Below are positions 10,176 to 18,759 of a stretch of 37,209 nt of DNA, in pieces; positions within the stretch are counted from its first letter, which is position 1; every line of letters begins with the position of its first letter. Location: the NCBI RefSeq assembly GCF_001423905.1, contig NZ_LMPQ01000010.1, forward strand, positions 990,828 through 1,028,036, written 5' to 3'. The DNA is from Frigoribacterium sp. Leaf186. Its GTDB lineage: Bacteria > Actinomycetota > Actinomycetes > Actinomycetales > Microbacteriaceae. The notes under the pieces were generated by a model. The model did no database searches. It was not told where the DNA came from and saw only the letters and a list, made by a program, of their open reading frames with translations. The translations under genes and the position numbers were made by a program.

Positions 10176-10204
10176 ACTATAACCGAGACCGAGGAGGCGC
10201 GGGT
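10176..10204 (-). promoter_or_regulatory. Leaderless promoter of the beta-helix gene
   Basis: Minus-strand -10 TATAGT at 10181-10176. Seven bases beyond its last T is 10169, the A of the ATG. The -35 region falls on a copy of the dispersed 12-mer (10193-10204) and shows no normal -35 hexamer. So the beta-helix gene has its own promoter although it lies downstream of the wzy gene on the same strand. Confidence 0.65.
10193..10204 (+). repeat. Dispersed 12-mer GGAGGCGCGGGT, copy 3
   Basis: Exact intergenic copy between the wzy-like gene and the beta-helix gene, in the -35 zone of the beta-helix promoter. Confidence 0.75.
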
Positions 10205-10271
10205 CCCGGCGGCAGTGCGGCAGCGCAGCGGCGCGGGAGCAACGCATCGACGTCGTCCTCGCCGAGTCCAC

Positions 10272-11768
10272 TCAGCCCGAGTCGCCGCCCGGTCGGTACC
10301 ACCCCGAGCGTGGGGCCACGGCGAGGAGCACCGTGCCGAGGGCAAGGCCGTGCGTCAGCATCGCGGTGGTCAGGGCCGTGTTCGTCAGAGTGATGCTCGG
10401 CATGAGCATCACCATGGCCGCGGCCGTGAGGGGCAGACCTCTGGCGGCCCAGTCGACGAACCGGAGGAGGGCCAGAAGTGCGACCCCCGTGCCCATCACC
10501 CCGACGTGGCCGAAGTTGGCGAAGCCGTCGGCGAAGAGGTTCGCGTTGGCCGCCACTTGGCCCCCGGGCTGGAGGTACTGCCCGACCTCGAGGGCGATGG
10601 ACCGGTCGTAGGGCGAGTCGACCCACCATCGCAAGAAGCTCCGCCCGAACATCGCCGGCGGGTTCTCGTCGAAGAAGTCGACGTAGACGCTCGTCAGCAG
10701 GCCGGGGGTGATCAAGAACCTCCGGGCGAAGAGGGACGTCCAGAGCAGTCCGCCCTGGAGTTCGTCGGCCAGGGCGGCGGCGACCATCAGGACGACGGGG
10801 CCGACGACGTAGGCGAGACCGGGAGCTCGGACGCGTCCGCGACTCACGTGTGTCGCGAGAGCGACCAGGAGCACGGCGGGGAACGAGAAGAGGATCGTCT
10901 TGAACCCGGTGCCCGAGTACAGCGCGAGCTGCCCGAGCGCACCGACGGCGATCAGCGGCACGTTCCGGCGCGTCGTGCCGCGGGCCATGATCGCGGTGTT
11001 GATGACGTTGGCCTGGCTGCTCAGCAGGTAGCCGAGCAGGCCGTATGCGTGTGTCTCTTCTCTGTAGGCCGCCCGCACGTCGTAGACGTCGTCGAGGGCG
11101 ACGAACGTCAGGGAGATCCCGGTGGTCGCGGCCATCAGCCCGTAGGTCATGGCCGAGTGCAGCCCGCAGATGCTCCAGAACACGGTGCCGGGGGGCACGC
11201 GCCGACGGGGGCTCGCTCCGGGCCGAGGTGCGAACGGGCTCGGGGGCGCGTCCCCGTTCGCGGCCGCTCGGGCGTCGAGCAGACGGGTGCCGAGGGTCGC
11301 GATGCCGAATGCTGCGGCGACCGTGGCACTCGCGCCCAGTGCCTCGGAGGCGCTGAGGTACCCGGTGTAGGCGCTCATCAGGACCGCCGGCGCCACGCCC
11401 ACGGCGAAGAGCACCCACAACACGACGTGGGACACCGTCGACGGTCGGCGCGGAAGGGTGGTGGCGATCGCACAGGCGAGGGCGATCGTCGCGATCGTCA
11501 GCTGAGGGGACGCGGCGCGGTACGTGAAGCCTCCGTAGGCGAACTGCACCGTGACGAGCTGCGCGTAGACCCAGTGCAACGACAGCGCGTACACGACGGT
11601 GCCGACCGAGATCGTCACGAGGTGCGCGATGAATCGAGCCATCGTCTCGGAACGGGACGAGGGCGACGGGATCGGCGACGACGTCGGTGACGGGGGAGGG
11701 GGCGACGACGCCGGCCGGGCCGACGGCGCGGACCGGAACGGGCGCGCCGACGTCACCGGGGCGCTCAC
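10272..11768 (-). CDS. Wzy-like polysaccharide polymerase
   Basis: Integral membrane protein of 498 residues with about eleven hydrophobic segments, starting with TISVGTVVYALSLHWVYA, and a large polar loop in the second half around WVDSPYDRS and GQVAANANLFADGFANFGH. This is typical of O-antigen or oligosaccharide-repeat-unit polymerases, which join lipid-linked repeats outside the membrane. The family is too divergent for a firm call by eye, but position between two glycosyltransferase genes and the presence of Wzz and Wzx partners support it. The start GTG overlaps the previous stop (GTGA). This gives a 42-residue Pro/Ser-rich cytoplasmic start; a shorter form from MARFIAHL (11642) is possible but has no ribosome-binding site. 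Confidence 0.7.
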   Translation of the reverse strand: MSAPVTSARPFRSAPSARPASSPPPPSPTSSPIPSPSSRSETMARFIAHLVTISVGTVVYALSLHWVYAQLVTVQFAYGGFTYRAASPQLTIATIALACAIATTLPRRPSTVSHVVLWVLFAVGVAPAVLMSAYTGYLSASEALGASATVAAAFGIATLGTRLLDARAAANGDAPPSPFAPRPGASPRRRVPPGTVFWSICGLHSAMTYGLMAATTGISLTFVALDDVYDVRAAYREETHAYGLLGYLLSSQANVINTAIMARGTTRRNVPLIAVGALGQLALYSGTGFKTILFSFPAVLLVALATHVSRGRVRAPGLAYVVGPVVLMVAAALADELQGGLLWTSLFARRFLITPGLLTSVYVDFFDENPPAMFGRSFLRWWVDSPYDRSIALEVGQYLQPGGQVAANANLFADGFANFGHVGVMGTGVALLALLRFVDWAARGLPLTAAAMVMLMPSITLTNTALTTAMLTHGLALGTVLLAVAPRSGWYRPGGDSG

Positions 11769-13093
11769 GGTCGTGCCCTGCCGCCGGGGCGTGTCGGGTC
11801 GTCCGTCGCCGCCGGAGAACCGACCGCCGCGTCGAAGGCGTCCGCGAGTCGAGCGGTGAGCAGGTCGAAGTCGTAGTGGGCGAGGACGTGCTCTCGGCCC
11901 CGGGCGCCCAGGCGGGCGCGCTCGGCCGGCGTCATGGCGGCGACGGCGGTGATCGCCTCGGCGAGGCCGTCGACGTCGCTGCCGTCGACCCGGAGGCCCG
12001 CCCCCGCCGCGCTGACGGGGTCGTGCGGGACGGATGCGCCCAGCACGACGGGCTTGGCCAGGAGCAGGTACTCGAAGACCTTGTTGAGTGACGTGCCGTG
12101 CCGGTAGAGGTCGAGCGGCCGCAGGTTCGCGACGAGGCAGTCGGCGCCACGGCCGATGGCGCGGGCCCGCACCTGCGACACCTGGCCCTCGAAGACCACG
12201 CGGTCGGCGTGGCGCCCGGCGGCAGCCCGACGTTCGAGGGCGGGGCGTGCGGGACCGGTGCCGACCAGGCGCAGGACGAGGTGCTCGCCCCCGGGGCGAC
12301 TCGCGGCGCGGTCGAAGGCGTTGACGATCGGGCCGAGGGCGTTCGCCGGACCCATCGAGCCGAGGTAGGTGATCTCGAACGTCGCGCCGGGCGAGCGGTC
12401 TCGGGCCGGGTTCTCGGCGCTCGAGGGCTCGGAGTCGCGGCACGCGACTCCCGGCGGTTCGTCGACGAGTTCGGGGGAGACGCCGTTCGGCACCCAGCTG
12501 AAGGGAGCGTGCAGCCCGCGTTCGGCGAGATAACGACCCGCCCCTTCGAGCGGTGACACGACTCGGACCGCCCGGAGGACGCAGAGCCGCTGGAGCCGGG
12601 TCAGCGCGCGGGTCACGGGTGATCGTGGCCCGACGACCCCGAACTGCACGAGCGTCTCGGGGCAGAGGTCGCGGATCTCGAGGACGAAGGGCACGCCGAG
12701 GCGACGTGCGAGGACCGACCCCGCCCAGGCTGCCGTCGGGTGCACCGACGTGCCCACCACGAGATCGGGGCGGGGAAGGCCGCGCAGTGTGCCGGGCAGC
12801 AGGACCAGCGCGGTGAAGAGCAGGATGTCGAGCGCCCGGGCAGGCCGGAACCGGGCGTACGAGACGCCCCGCAGCCAGAGGAAGTCGTGGGTGGGTCCGT
12901 GCCACCGGCGACGGAGGCGCCCGGGGCCGAAGCCCTGGCGGCCACTCGGGTGGTCGGTGCTCGCGGCGATCAGCACGGCTCGCCAGCCGTGGTCCGGCAA
13001 GCGTCGGGCGAACTGCTCGTGTCGACCGCTGCGACCGTCTCGCTCGCGGTTCGTGGCGTAGTGGGCGACCACCCAGACGACTCGTTCGCTCAT
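11765..13093 (-). CDS. GT4-family glycosyltransferase (WbuB-like)
   Basis: Glycosyltransferase of 442 residues. The N-terminal half has VWVVAHYATNRERDGRSGRH, VVGTSVHPTAAWAG and LEIRDLCPETLV, which recall the WbuB type of amino-sugar transferases. The C-terminal half has ITYLGSMGPAN, VVFEGQV and SLNKVFEYLLLAKPVVL, with the Glu of the GT4 EX7E motif. It probably extends the primed lipid carrier made by the PglC-like enzyme. The ATG overlaps the pglD stop (ATGA) and its stop overlaps the polymerase start (GTGA), so the four genes from pglC to wzy form one tightly coupled unit. Confidence 0.85.
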   Translation of the reverse strand: MSERVVWVVAHYATNRERDGRSGRHEQFARRLPDHGWRAVLIAASTDHPSGRQGFGPGRLRRRWHGPTHDFLWLRGVSYARFRPARALDILLFTALVLLPGTLRGLPRPDLVVGTSVHPTAAWAGSVLARRLGVPFVLEIRDLCPETLVQFGVVGPRSPVTRALTRLQRLCVLRAVRVVSPLEGAGRYLAERGLHAPFSWVPNGVSPELVDEPPGVACRDSEPSSAENPARDRSPGATFEITYLGSMGPANALGPIVNAFDRAASRPGGEHLVLRLVGTGPARPALERRAAAGRHADRVVFEGQVSQVRARAIGRGADCLVANLRPLDLYRHGTSLNKVFEYLLLAKPVVLGASVPHDPVSAAGAGLRVDGSDVDGLAEAITAVAAMTPAERARLGARGREHVLAHYDFDLLTARLADAFDAAVGSPAATDDPTRPGGRARP

Positions 13094-13713
13094 CGGGCGG
13101 GCACCCCTCGCACGACGACGTCGTCCGTGACGTCGCGGACCACGCAGGCTCCGGCCGCGACGACGCTGCGTGCCCCGACCGTGAGTTGCTGGAGCACGAT
13201 CGACCCGGCGCCGATCATCGTGTCGGCACCGACGTGGACGGTGCCCGAGACGACGGCACCGGGGTTGATGCTGACGTGGTCGCCGACGACCACGTCGTGT
13301 CCGACGACGGCGCCGGCCAGCAGGTGGTCGTGGCGACCGAGCCGCACGTGCGTCGAGACGCGGACGCCGGCGCAGACGATCGAGCCGTCGCCGACGAGCA
13401 CGTCCGAGCCGAGCGTCGCCTCCGGATGCACGAGCGCGGGGGCGGGTGCGGCCCCCGCGGCGAGGCGGGCGGCGAGCCGACGGCGCAGGGCGGGGTCGCC
13501 GACGGCGACGACCCAGGGAGCCGTCGAGCCGGACGACAGCCACCCGTCGAGGTCACCGAGGTACGCGACCCCCAGCCGGGCGAGACGGTCGAGGTCGGCG
13601 GGCGAGGGGCCGTCGTCGACGACCCCCACGACCTCACGCCCCGCCGCGCGGGCCACGTCGATCGTCTCGCGGCCCATGCCGCCGGCGCCGACGACGACCA
13701 GGCCGCCGGTCAC
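13090..13713 (-). CDS. pglD: PglD/NeuD-type sugar N/O-acetyltransferase
   Basis: Acetyltransferase of 207 residues with a two-part fold: an N-terminal Rossmann-like domain that binds the UDP-sugar (VVVGAGGMGRETIDVARAAG) and a C-terminal left-handed beta-helix of hexapeptide repeats (VHPEATLGSD, VGDGSIVCAGV, INPGAVVSG, IGAGSIVLQ, VAAGACVVRDV) ending in VRGVPAR. PglD acetylates the 4-amino group of UDP-4-amino-sugar to give UDP-N,N'-diacetylbacillosamine; NeuD acts on sialic acid. Coupling to a PglC-like transferase (the stop of pglC overlaps the start here) favours the PglD role. The catalytic His is likely in LGRHDHLLAG, by family analogy. Confidence 0.82.
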   Translation of the reverse strand: MTGGLVVVGAGGMGRETIDVARAAGREVVGVVDDGPSPADLDRLARLGVAYLGDLDGWLSSGSTAPWVVAVGDPALRRRLAARLAAGAAPAPALVHPEATLGSDVLVGDGSIVCAGVRVSTHVRLGRHDHLLAGAVVGHDVVVGDHVSINPGAVVSGTVHVGADTMIGAGSIVLQQLTVGARSVVAAGACVVRDVTDDVVVRGVPAR

Positions 13714-14432
13714 GCCGCGACCCCGTCCGAGAGGGCGTCGACGCCGACGCGTGCGTCGGGCCGGCAGTCGGACTCGACCGCGGTGCTCGATCCGGCGAAC
13801 GGCCGACAGGTGACTCCGCCGGCGTCGGTCACGCCGGTGCGGCGCAGCACGCAGCCGACCGTCCGCAGGGCGATCTGCAGGTCGAGCAGTGGGCCCCGCC
13901 GGTCGACGTAGTCGACGTCGAGGCGCAGTCGCTCGTCCCAGTCGAGCCCGTTGCGGCCGCTGACCTGCGCCAGGCCGGTCAGACCGGGGCGCACGTCGTG
14001 CCGCCGGGACTGCTCGGCGTCGTAGAGGGGCAGGTAGCGCATCAGCAGCGGGCGGGGGCCCACGAGGCTGAGCCGCCCGGTCAGCACGCCGACCAGGCTG
14101 GGCAGCTCGTCGAGGCTCGTCGAACGCAGCAGTCGCCCGAACGGCGTCAGGCGGTCGGCGTCGGTCACCAGGCCGGCCGCGGGGTCGACGTCACGCATCG
14201 AGCGGAACTTGACGAGGGTGAACGGCTCGCCGTGCAGACCGGGTCGCGTCTGACGGAAGAGCACCGGCCGACCGAGCCGCACGGCGACGGCGACGGCGAC
14301 GCCCAGCACGACCGGCGAGAGCAGGACGAGGGCCGAGGAGGCGCAGGCCACGTCGACCACGCGTTTGGCCGTCTCGTACACGGGTCGCGCCCGCGGGCGG
14401 GGGTTCGGATCGGCGTGGCGGCTCGGCCTCAT
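13710..14432 (-). CDS. pglC: PglC-type initiating phosphoglycosyl transferase
   Basis: Monotopic membrane enzyme of 240 residues that moves a sugar-1-phosphate from UDP-sugar to undecaprenyl phosphate, the first step of repeat-unit assembly. Seen: an N-terminal membrane segment (VACASSALVLLSPVVLG), FRQTRPG, KFRSMRD, the active-site region SLDELPSL, LVGPRPLL, RPGLTGLAQVSGRN and a C-terminal RRTGVTDAGGVT. As I recall it, Campylobacter PglC has matching segments, including VGPRPLL, LPLYN, EQ and RSGVSKEG, so I infer diacetylbacillosamine phosphate as substrate. At 240 residues it is a short PglC form without the WbaP/WcaJ extra membrane domain. The ATG at 14432 has GAGGAG about 7 bp upstream. 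It is the first gene of the minus-strand block. Confidence 0.85.
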   Translation of the reverse strand: MRPSRHADPNPRPRARPVYETAKRVVDVACASSALVLLSPVVLGVAVAVAVRLGRPVLFRQTRPGLHGEPFTLVKFRSMRDVDPAAGLVTDADRLTPFGRLLRSTSLDELPSLVGVLTGRLSLVGPRPLLMRYLPLYDAEQSRRHDVRPGLTGLAQVSGRNGLDWDERLRLDVDYVDRRGPLLDLQIALRTVGCVLRRTGVTDAGGVTCRPFAGSSTAVESDCRPDARVGVDALSDGVAA

Positions 14433-14569
14433 CGGGGTCTCCTCGGGTTGGCGTGTGTGAAATGTTACTCGACCTCCTCTCGGAACAGAAGACCGGCGCA
14501 TGATATTTTTCCTCTCGCATTGGCTGACGACATGTCGTATTCTGGTCGGGACCCGAACCGGAGGACCCG
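14433..14569. promoter_or_regulatory. Divergent promoter region of the two polysaccharide blocks
   Basis: An AT-rich island between pglC (-) and wbpD (+). For pglC, a minus-strand -10 TAACAT at 14467-14462 has TTCTGT 17 bp upstream (14490-14485); predicted start about 14455. For wbpD, -10 TATTCT at 14538-14543 lies 26 bp before the ATG, with GGAGG at 14560-14564 as ribosome-binding site; no convincing -35. A palindrome ACATGT (14530-14535) sits just upstream of this -10. Confidence 0.55.
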
Positions 14570-15226
14570 ATGCGACCGAAGAGCCCCGCCCCGTCGGATC
14601 CGAGCCGAGAGGCGACGGACCGGACCGACGCGGCCCGCGCCTCCTGTGCTCCGACGGCCGACGTCGACGCGACCGCGGTCGTCGGCGCCGGCACCCGCGT
14701 CTGGCACCTGGCGCAGATCCGCGAGGGGGCGCGCGTCGGCGACGCCTGCGTCGTCGGCCGTGGTGCCTACCTCGGTGCCGGGGTCGTGGTCGGCGATCGC
14801 TGCAAGATCCAGAACGACGCCCTCGTCTTCGAGCCGGCCGAGCTGGGCGACGGCGTGTTCGTCGGCCCCGCCGTCGTCCTGACCAACGACCGCACCCCGC
14901 GAGCCGTCACCCCCGACGGCGCACTCAAGGGCGCGTCCGACTGGGTTCCGGTCGGCGTGCGGGTGGGCGACGGCGCCTCGATCGGGGCGCGTGCCGTCTG
15001 CGTCGCGCCCGTGACGATCGGTCGGTGGGCCATGGTCGCCGCCGGCGCCGTCGTCACGCGCGACGTGCCGGACCACGCTCTCGTCGCCGGCGTCCCCGCC
15101 CGTCGCATCGGCTGGGTGGGGCGTGCCGGTGCCCCCCTCGTCGCCGACGGCGACCTCTTCGTCTGCCCCGTCACGGGCACCCGCCACCGCGTCCACGGCG
15201 ACGCCCTCCGAGAGGAAGACCGATGA
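14570..15226 (+). CDS. wbpD: UDP-2-acetamido-3-amino-glucuronate N-acetyltransferase (WbpD/WlbB)
   Basis: Hexapeptide-repeat acetyltransferase of 218 residues that acetylates the 3-amino group of UDP-GlcNAc3NA using acetyl-CoA, giving UDP-GlcNAc3NAcA. After a polar start of about 25 residues it shows left-handed beta-helix coils (VDATAVVGAGTRVWHLAQI, VVVGDRCKIQND, VGVRVGDGASIGARA, VTIGRWAMVAAGAVVTRDVP), then VAGVPARRIGWVGRAG and a tail with FVCPVTGTRHR. The GWVG segment and the CPxTGxR tail are features I associate with the WbpD/WlbB branch. Its stop overlaps the wbpE start (ATGA). Confidence 0.88.
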   Translation: MRPKSPAPSDPSREATDRTDAARASCAPTADVDATAVVGAGTRVWHLAQIREGARVGDACVVGRGAYLGAGVVVGDRCKIQNDALVFEPAELGDGVFVGPAVVLTNDRTPRAVTPDGALKGASDWVPVGVRVGDGASIGARAVCVAPVTIGRWAMVAAGAVVTRDVPDHALVAGVPARRIGWVGRAGAPLVADGDLFVCPVTGTRHRVHGDALREEDR

Positions 15227-16338
15227 CCGCCACCACCCCCGCGACCACGGGTGCACCGCCCGTCCCGGCGGCCCGACCGTTGATCGGCGACGACGAACGA
15301 CGAGCCGTCGACGCCGTGATGGCCAGCGGCATGCTGGCGCAGGGCCCCGAGGTCGCCGCCTTCGAACGCGAGTTCTCGGCCGAGCTGCTCGGCGACCGGG
15401 CCGCCGTCGCCGTGAACTCGGGCACGACGGCCCTGCACCTCGGGTTGCTCGCGGCCGGCATCGGGCCCGGTGACGAGGTGATCGTGCCGTCGTTCACCTT
15501 CGCGGCCACGGCGAACGCCGTCTGCCTCGTGGGGGCCACCCCGGTCTTCGCCGACATCGAGCCCCGGCACTACTGCCTCGACGTCGAGTCGGTGCGGTCT
15601 GCCCTGACCCCCCGGACGCGAGCCGTCATGCCCGTCCACCTCTACGGCCACCCGGCCGACATGACCGCCCTGACCGCCCTGGCGGCCGAGCACGACCTGC
15701 TCGTCCTCGAGGACGCGGCGCAGGCGCACGGCGCGACCTGGGCGGGGCGGCCGGTCGGCACGTTCGGCGTCGCCGGCGCGTTCAGCCTCTACCCCACCAA
15801 GAACATGACCTCGGGCGAGGGGGGCATGATCTCGGTCGCCGAACCCGAGGTCGAACGGCTACTGCGGCTGCTGCGCAACCAGGGCATGGAACGGCGCTAC
15901 GCCAACGAGGTCGTCGGGTTCAACGTCCGCATGACCGACCTGCACGCCGCCATCGGTCGGGTCCAGCTGCGCAAGCTGGCCGGCTGGACCGAGCGTCGCC
16001 GCGTCGCCGCGTCGCGGTTGTCCGCGGGCATCACGTCGCTCGAGACGCCGTCGGTCGCGGCCGGCGCCACCCACGTGTTCCACCAGTACACGGTGCGAGT
16101 CCCCGACGACCGGGCGGGCTTCGCCCGGGCCCTCGAGCTCGAGCACGGCGTGGGCACGGGCGTCTACTACCCGACGCCGGTCCACCGCCTGCCTTCGTTC
16201 GGCCTCGAGGTCGACCTCCCCGAGACCGAGCGTGCCGCACGCGAGGTCCTCTCGCTGCCGGTGCACCCGTCGGTCACCGACGACGAGCTCGACCGCGTCG
16301 CGGCCGCCGTCGAGACCGTCGCGGGGGCCGGCCGATGA
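15223..16338 (+). CDS. wbpE: UDP-3-keto sugar aminotransferase (WbpE/WlbC)
   Basis: DegT/DnrJ/EryC1-family PLP aminotransferase of 371 residues. It converts the 3-keto intermediate from WbpB into UDP-GlcNAc3NA using glutamate. Seen: NSGTTALHL (phosphate-binding region), VIVPSFTFAATANAV, VLEDAAQAHGA with the PLP-ring Asp, and SLYPTKNMTSGEGGM with the catalytic Lys; the NMTSGEGGM form is typical of WbpE/WlbC. Later GFNVRMTDLHAAIGRVQL and HQYTVRV are standard family segments. Genes on both sides overlap by 4 bp, so wbpD-wbpE-wbpB is a coupled pathway unit. Confidence 0.9.
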   Translation: MTATTPATTGAPPVPAARPLIGDDERRAVDAVMASGMLAQGPEVAAFEREFSAELLGDRAAVAVNSGTTALHLGLLAAGIGPGDEVIVPSFTFAATANAVCLVGATPVFADIEPRHYCLDVESVRSALTPRTRAVMPVHLYGHPADMTALTALAAEHDLLVLEDAAQAHGATWAGRPVGTFGVAGAFSLYPTKNMTSGEGGMISVAEPEVERLLRLLRNQGMERRYANEVVGFNVRMTDLHAAIGRVQLRKLAGWTERRRVAASRLSAGITSLETPSVAAGATHVFHQYTVRVPDDRAGFARALELEHGVGTGVYYPTPVHRLPSFGLEVDLPETERAAREVLSLPVHPSVTDDELDRVAAAVETVAGAGR

Positions 16339-17354
16339 GCACCGCGCGACCCGTGCGCACCGGGCTGATCGGCCTCGGCATGATGGGGCGTCACCACGCC
16401 CGCGTCCTGCGTCAGGTCGACGGCGTCGAGCTCGTCGCCGTCGCGGACGCCTGCGGCGACCCACACGGCGTCGCCGGCGACCTGCCCTTCGTCGACGACG
16501 TCGAGGGCCTGCTGCGGCTCGGCATCGACGCGGCGGTCGTCGCCGTCCCGACCGCCTACCACGACGCGGTCGGCCTGCAGCTCGCCGAGGCCGGGGTGCA
16601 CGCCCTGATCGAGAAGCCCGTCGCGCACGACGTCGCCGCGGGCGCCCGACTCGTCGACGCCTTCGAGACGCGCGGGCTCGTCGGGGCCGTCGGTCACATC
16701 GAGCGGTACAACCCGGCGTTGCAGTCGCTGCGGGCACGTCTCGAGGCGGGGGACGCGGGCGACGTCTACCAGATCGCCACGCGTCGCCAGGGGCCCTTCC
16801 CCTCGCGCATCGCCGACGTCGGCGTGGTGAAAGACCTGGCCACCCACGACATCGACCTGACCGCCTGGCTCGCCCGCAGCCCGTTCCGCAGCGTCTACGG
16901 GCACGCCGCACACAAGAGCGGCCGACCGCACGAGGACCTCGTCGCCTTCTCGGGTCGTCTCGACGACGGCACCGTGACCAGCCACCTGGTCAACTGGCTC
17001 TCGCCGTTCAAGGAGCGGCTGACCGTCGTCACGGGGTCGCGCGGCTCGTTCGTCGCCGACACGCTGACGGCCGACCTCACCTTCTACGAGAACGCCACCG
17101 TCGACACCGCCTGGGACGCCGTCTCGGCGTTCCGAGGCGTCGCCGAGGGTTCGATGACGCGCTTCGCCCTGACCAAGCGCGAGCCCCTCGTGCTCGAGCA
17201 CGAGGCCTTCCGTGACGCCGTCCGCGGCCGGCGGCCCGTCCGGGTCGTCACCCTGCGCGACGGCCTCGACACGCTCCGCGTCGCCGAGGCGGCCCTCGAG
17301 TCCGCCGCGACGGGCATGCCCGTCGACCCCCGCGCCTCCCTGGTCCGGGTCTGA
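16335..17354 (+). CDS. wbpB: UDP-GlcNAcA 3-dehydrogenase (WbpB/WlbA)
   Basis: Gfo/Idh/MocA-family NAD-dependent oxidoreductase of 339 residues that oxidises C3 of UDP-GlcNAcA. The N-terminal Rossmann fold has GLIGLGMMGRHHARVL, VVAVPTAYH and the catalytic IEKPVAHD (Lys of EKP). The following VGAVGHIERYNPALQSL and VVKDLATHDIDL, with its His/Asp pair, are characteristic of the WlbA branch. A hairpin, CGGGCGGG/CCCGCCCG, starts at the stop codon (17355-17371) and may lower readthrough into wbpA. Overlap with wbpE is 4 bp. Confidence 0.88.
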   Translation: MSTARPVRTGLIGLGMMGRHHARVLRQVDGVELVAVADACGDPHGVAGDLPFVDDVEGLLRLGIDAAVVAVPTAYHDAVGLQLAEAGVHALIEKPVAHDVAAGARLVDAFETRGLVGAVGHIERYNPALQSLRARLEAGDAGDVYQIATRRQGPFPSRIADVGVVKDLATHDIDLTAWLARSPFRSVYGHAAHKSGRPHEDLVAFSGRLDDGTVTSHLVNWLSPFKERLTVVTGSRGSFVADTLTADLTFYENATVDTAWDAVSAFRGVAEGSMTRFALTKREPLVLEHEAFRDAVRGRRPVRVVTLRDGLDTLRVAEAALESAATGMPVDPRASLVRV

Positions 17355-17427
17355 CGGGCGGGGCCCGCCCGGCCTCGTCGATCGACCCGATCCCCGTCCC
17401 CCACGACCCCACACAGAGCAGGAACCC

Positions 17428-18759
17428 ATGAACATCACCGTCATCGGACTCGGCAAGATCGGCCTCCCCCTGGCCGTGCAGTACGCCTCGTCGGGCCACA
17501 CCGTCGTCGGCGTCGACGTCTCGTCGACCGTCGTCGAACAGGTCGCCGCGGGCGTCGAGCCCTTCCCCGGCGAGCACGACCTGGCCCGACGCCTGCGTGA
17601 CGTGGTCGCGTCGGGTGCCCTGCGGGCCACGACCGACTACGCCGACGCCGTGCCGGGCTGCGACGTCGCCGTGGTGGTCGTGCCCCTTTTCGTCGACGAC
17701 GAGGCCCGACCCGACTTCGGCTGGATGGACCAGGCGACCGAGTCGCTCGCGGCGCAGCTCACCCCGGGCACCCTCGTCGCCTACGAGACCACGCTGCCGG
17801 TCGGCACCACCCGGTCGCGCTGGGCGCCGCGTCTCGAGGCGGGCAGCGGCCTGCGCGAGGGCGTCGACTTCCACGTGGCGTTCTCGCCCGAGCGCGTGCT
17901 GACCGGTCGGGTGTTCGCCGATCTTCGCCGCTACCCCAAGCTGGTCGGGGGCCTGTCGCCCGAGGGGGCGCGCCGCGCGGTCGAGTTCTACGAGTCGGTG
18001 CTGCAGTTCGACGCCCGTGACGACCTCGACCGCCCCAACGGCGTCTGGGACCTCGGTTCGGCCGAGGCCGCCGAGATGGCGAAGCTCGCCGAGACGACCT
18101 ACCGCGACGTCAACATCGGGCTCGCCAACGAGTTCGCGCGCTACGCCGAGACGGTCGGCGTCGACGTCGCCCAGGTGATCGAGGCGTGCAACTCGCAGCC
18201 GTTCAGCCACATCCACCAGCCCGGCATCGCGGTGGGCGGCCACTGCATCCCGGTGTACCCGCGCCTCTACCTCTGGAACGACCCCGACGCCGAGACCGTC
18301 CGTGTGGCCCGCGCCCGCAACGCGGCCATGCCGACGCACGCCGCCGGGTTGCTGCGTCGGGTGCACGGCCGACTCGCCGGCCAGACGGTCGTCGTCCTCG
18401 GCGCCGCCTATCGCGGCGGGGTGAAAGAGACGGCCTTCTCGGGGGTGTTCGACACCGTGGCCGCGGTGGCCAAGTGCGGGGCGCGCGTCCTCGTGCACGA
18501 CCCGCTCTACGACGACGCCGAGCTCACCGCACTCGGCTTCGAGGCCTACCACCGGGGCGAGCCGGCCGACGCCGTCATCGTGCAGGCCGACCACGCCGAG
18601 TACCGCACGTGGCGCGACTCCGACGTGCCGGGCGTGCGGTCGGTCGTCGACGGCCGACGCGTGCTCGACACCACGCGCTGGCCGTCGGCCTTCGTCGCCG
18701 CGATCGGTGACGGGACCGTCGCCGCGCGGCTCGAGCAGGCCGCCGCCGTTTCGGCGTGA
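17428..18759 (+). CDS. wbpA: UDP-GlcNAc 6-dehydrogenase (WbpA-like)
   Basis: Nucleotide-sugar dehydrogenase of 443 residues that oxidises C6 of the UDP-sugar twice, consuming two NAD+. Seen: Rossmann motif VIGLGKIGLPLA, VVVVPLFVD, TTLPVGTTR, SPERVLTGR, the central helix segment LAETTYRDVNIGLANE, and the catalytic loop GGHCIPVYP with the nucleophilic Cys. In context it makes UDP-GlcNAcA, the first step toward UDP-ManNAc3NAcA. Family members that use UDP-ManNAc (WecC) look alike, so substrate rests on the neighbouring wbp genes. It starts 73 bp after wbpB, with only a weak AGGA ribosome-binding site. Confidence 0.88.
   Translation: MNITVIGLGKIGLPLAVQYASSGHTVVGVDVSSTVVEQVAAGVEPFPGEHDLARRLRDVVASGALRATTDYADAVPGCDVAVVVVPLFVDDEARPDFGWMDQATESLAAQLTPGTLVAYETTLPVGTTRSRWAPRLEAGSGLREGVDFHVAFSPERVLTGRVFADLRRYPKLVGGLSPEGARRAVEFYESVLQFDARDDLDRPNGVWDLGSAEAAEMAKLAETTYRDVNIGLANEFARYAETVGVDVAQVIEACNSQPFSHIHQPGIAVGGHCIPVYPRLYLWNDPDAETVRVARARNAAMPTHAAGLLRRVHGRLAGQTVVVLGAAYRGGVKETAFSGVFDTVAAVAKCGARVLVHDPLYDDAELTALGFEAYHRGEPADAVIVQADHAEYRTWRDSDVPGVRSVVDGRRVLDTTRWPSAFVAAIGDGTVAARLEQAAAVSA

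Noticed and set aside
9012-11690. 892-codon + strand open frame over the beta-helix and polymerase genes
   Set aside because: No domain can be seen; the minus strand holds a signal peptide, beta-helix coils and membrane helices.
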